From Methyloprofundus sp. (GTDB lineage Bacteria; Pseudomonadota; Gammaproteobacteria; Methylococcales; Methylomonadaceae): a stretch of DNA of 8,077 bases. The stretch spans positions 1 through 8,077 of the forward strand of contig WTCN01000066.1 in NCBI GenBank assembly GCA_013138555.1, in the 5' to 3' direction. Shown piece by piece: positions 6,496-8,077 of the stretch. Under the pieces are notes generated by a model that was not told the DNA's origin, searched no databases, and saw only the letters and a program-made list of their open reading frames with translations. The stretch's first letter is position 1; each line of letters starts with the position of its first letter. The translations under genes were made by a program, and so were the position numbers.

Positions 6496-8077
6496 ATGAA
6501 ATTATCTTTTGCTAAACTGGCTATGATAGTCATCACTCATTCATTGACTGCAGCAACAGTAGAGGCCGTTAGCTGTCCTTCAGAGGGAGCGAGCTATGAT
6601 ATGCAGCAAGGCAAACTCTCGCTACCGAATATCTTTGTTGAGCAGGCAGGTTTATTGGTTGAAGCGAAACTTGATTTACTGGAAAGTCAGCACGCATTGC
6701 AGTTTCAATTAACTGACCTGACCTTACTCGATAGCACTATTGCCCAGGGGAATAGTCTCTACCAGCCCAGCCAGCAGTTATTAAAAATACAGTCACTGTG
6801 CCTGCATGCTGGTGATAGTGAGCAATTAGTAACACAAATAGAAATGCAGGCCATTCCATTGTCTGATCCTATGCAATTGCTAGTTAAAACAGCAAGTGAT
6901 GCGCAGGGGAACGCTATTTTTAACTGGCCCATAGCACAAAACAAGGGAGCCATTTTTTTACAGGATCGCCAGGCATTTGATGCATTGGCAGTGACCGCTG
7001 ATGTTTCGGGTGTGGTCGGCGTGCGCGAATTAAAGTTTGTTATTGTTGATTTAGAGAGTGATCAGCCGGTTTTGTTTTTTATGAATTCCGATGCCACGCC
7101 ACTGCATTATGATTTTCTACGTCATGTGCTCCAGCGTTATCAAAATTTTTCCTATGCTCAAGGCGGGGTTCAGTTCAGCTCTGATGCTTATTTTAGAGAA
7201 AATCGTCGCCACCTTGCAGGCTCCGTTGTCGCCTATGATCACTTTGTATCTGGGCAAAGTTCAGGCTTATATACCATAGAGTTCTGGCCTACCGATCCAG
7301 TCCCTGCTAAATTAATTGAACGAGCCTACCATACCATTACTGCGGCAATGCCTTTTTTGCCTACTCCTTTGGCATATCATCCTGTTGGCAATACTCATGA
7401 GCAGGAATACCAGGCATTTTCCGAGCGTTTTGCCGCAGAAAATATTCGTACTATTCTGACGGAGGAATTGTTTGGGCAACTTGACACGGCGGTATTAAAT
7501 AAAGGGGAAGCCTATGGGCGCTTAAAGGTCATTAATCCTGGCGATCCTAGCCCGGGTGAAGATGTGATTGCGATCTACACCTTTATTCCCAATACACTTG
7601 GGCATGTCGGGGGAATTATTACCGAAGAGCCACAAACGCCGTTATCACATATCAATCTGAAAGCACGTCAGAACGACACCCCCAATGCCTATATAAAAGA
7701 AGTACATAATAAACCCGAGTTTACAGCACTTATCAATAACTGGGTGCATTATACGGTGAGTGATGCCGGGGTAAAACTTGAGTCGGCCACCGAAGCTGAA
7801 GCCTTAGAATGGTTAGCGGACAAGATTCCAGCGGAGACAACGATTCCTGCAAGCGATTTAAGCAGTACTGAACCTTTACCCTTAAGTGAGTTAGGGCATA
7901 CCGACTGGATGCGTGTTGGAGTTAAGGCTGCGAATGTTGCAGAATTAGGGAAAATACTGGCTGAAGGTGTTCCACCCAAAGGTTATGCCTTACCTTTTTC
8001 TCTCTATGATCAATTTATGCAACTAAAGCGTTGTGCAGATGATTTAACTGCACTATGTCATGCGAGTGATAGTCTGT
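6496..8077 (+). CDS. Exported phosphohistidine/PEP-binding dikinase-like protein, 5' part (cut by window edge)
   Basis: 527 codons are open from the ATG at 6496 to the window end with no stop. A probable Sec signal peptide covers 1-24 (Lys2, Lys7, hydrophobic 8-20, cleavage VEA|VS). Residues 34-119 are a beta-rich domain like the C-terminus of the preceding FG-GAP protein; Cys27 and Cys102 could form a disulfide. Residues about 200-330 are a conserved-looking mixed domain (EFWPTDPVP at 262-270) that I cannot name. Residues 340-400 resemble the PEP-utilising mobile (phosphohistidine) domain, with GGII then TPLSHINLKAR, where His385 would be the phosphorylated residue. From about 470, VGVKAANVAELG...VPPKGYALPF matches the start of the PEP/pyruvate- or ATP-binding domain of PEP synthase, pyruvate phosphate dikinase and glucan water dikinase. 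Phosphohistidine domain before nucleotide domain is the glucan water dikinase order, the reverse of PEP synthase. No Shine-Dalgarno site is evident; coupling to the FG-GAP gene 2 nt upstream is likely. Substrate unknown. Confidence 0.82.
   Translation, partial: MKLSFAKLAMIVITHSLTAATVEAVSCPSEGASYDMQQGKLSLPNIFVEQAGLLVEAKLDLLESQHALQFQLTDLTLLDSTIAQGNSLYQPSQQLLKIQSLCLHAGDSEQLVTQIEMQAIPLSDPMQLLVKTASDAQGNAIFNWPIAQNKGAIFLQDRQAFDALAVTADVSGVVGVRELKFVIVDLESDQPVLFFMNSDATPLHYDFLRHVLQRYQNFSYAQGGVQFSSDAYFRENRRHLAGSVVAYDHFVSGQSSGLYTIEFWPTDPVPAKLIERAYHTITAAMPFLPTPLAYHPVGNTHEQEYQAFSERFAAENIRTILTEELFGQLDTAVLNKGEAYGRLKVINPGDPSPGEDVIAIYTFIPNTLGHVGGIITEEPQTPLSHINLKARQNDTPNAYIKEVHNKPEFTALINNWVHYTVSDAGVKLESATEAEALEWLADKIPAETTIPASDLSSTEPLPLSELGHTDWMRVGVKAANVAELGKILAEGVPPKGYALPFSLYDQFMQLKRCADDLTALCHASDSL

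Noticed and set aside
6559..6578. Lipoprotein signal (AVSC, Cys27) in the dikinase-like protein
   Set aside because: The residue at -3 is Ala and the hydrophobic core ends several residues earlier. A signal peptidase I site VEA|VS fits better, and Cys27 can pair with Cys102. It is not fully excluded.

Overview
The window looks like a chromosomal segment of a Gram-negative bacterium, most likely a moderately AT-rich gammaproteobacterium. This rests on the RnfC/RnfD proteins, an MsbA-like exporter and Sec signal peptides. A methanotroph or a related environmental lineage is possible, but nothing here proves it. There are no RNA genes, insertion sequences, CRISPR arrays or phage genes.

Left arm (minus strand, 1-2784). 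This is the start of an Rnf-type electron transport operon, read right to left. Two complete tandem rnfC paralogues are followed by the first 21 codons of rnfD. The two RnfC proteins align over all 448 residues without a gap and are 76% identical by direct count (342/448). Both keep the NADH/FMN-domain glycine motif and all eight cysteines of the two [4Fe-4S] clusters. The operon seems to begin with rnfC, because a divergent ABC exporter gene lies just upstream. Any rnfA and rnfB must therefore be elsewhere, for example after rnfD.

Middle (plus strand, 2911-4653). A complete half-size ABC exporter with membrane domain and ATPase fused, divergent from the rnf genes across a short, very AT-rich promoter region.

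Right arm (plus strand, about 4740-8077). A 247-nt spacer contains a perfect 12-bp palindrome and a possible 12-codon leader peptide. It leads into a two-gene unit separated by only 2 nt. The first gene encodes an exported seven-bladed FG-GAP-type beta-propeller with an extra C-terminal beta domain. The second is cut by the window end. It encodes an apparently exported protein with a phosphohistidine (PEP-utilising mobile) domain carrying its catalytic-type His, followed by the start of a PEP/pyruvate- or ATP-binding domain. That order resembles glucan water dikinase. The C-terminal domain of the propeller and the N-terminal domain of the dikinase-like protein look homologous, each built from two similar beta modules. 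This suggests the two proteins work together at the envelope. The pair is the most unusual item in the window, because dikinase chemistry needs ATP or PEP, which the periplasm is not expected to supply.
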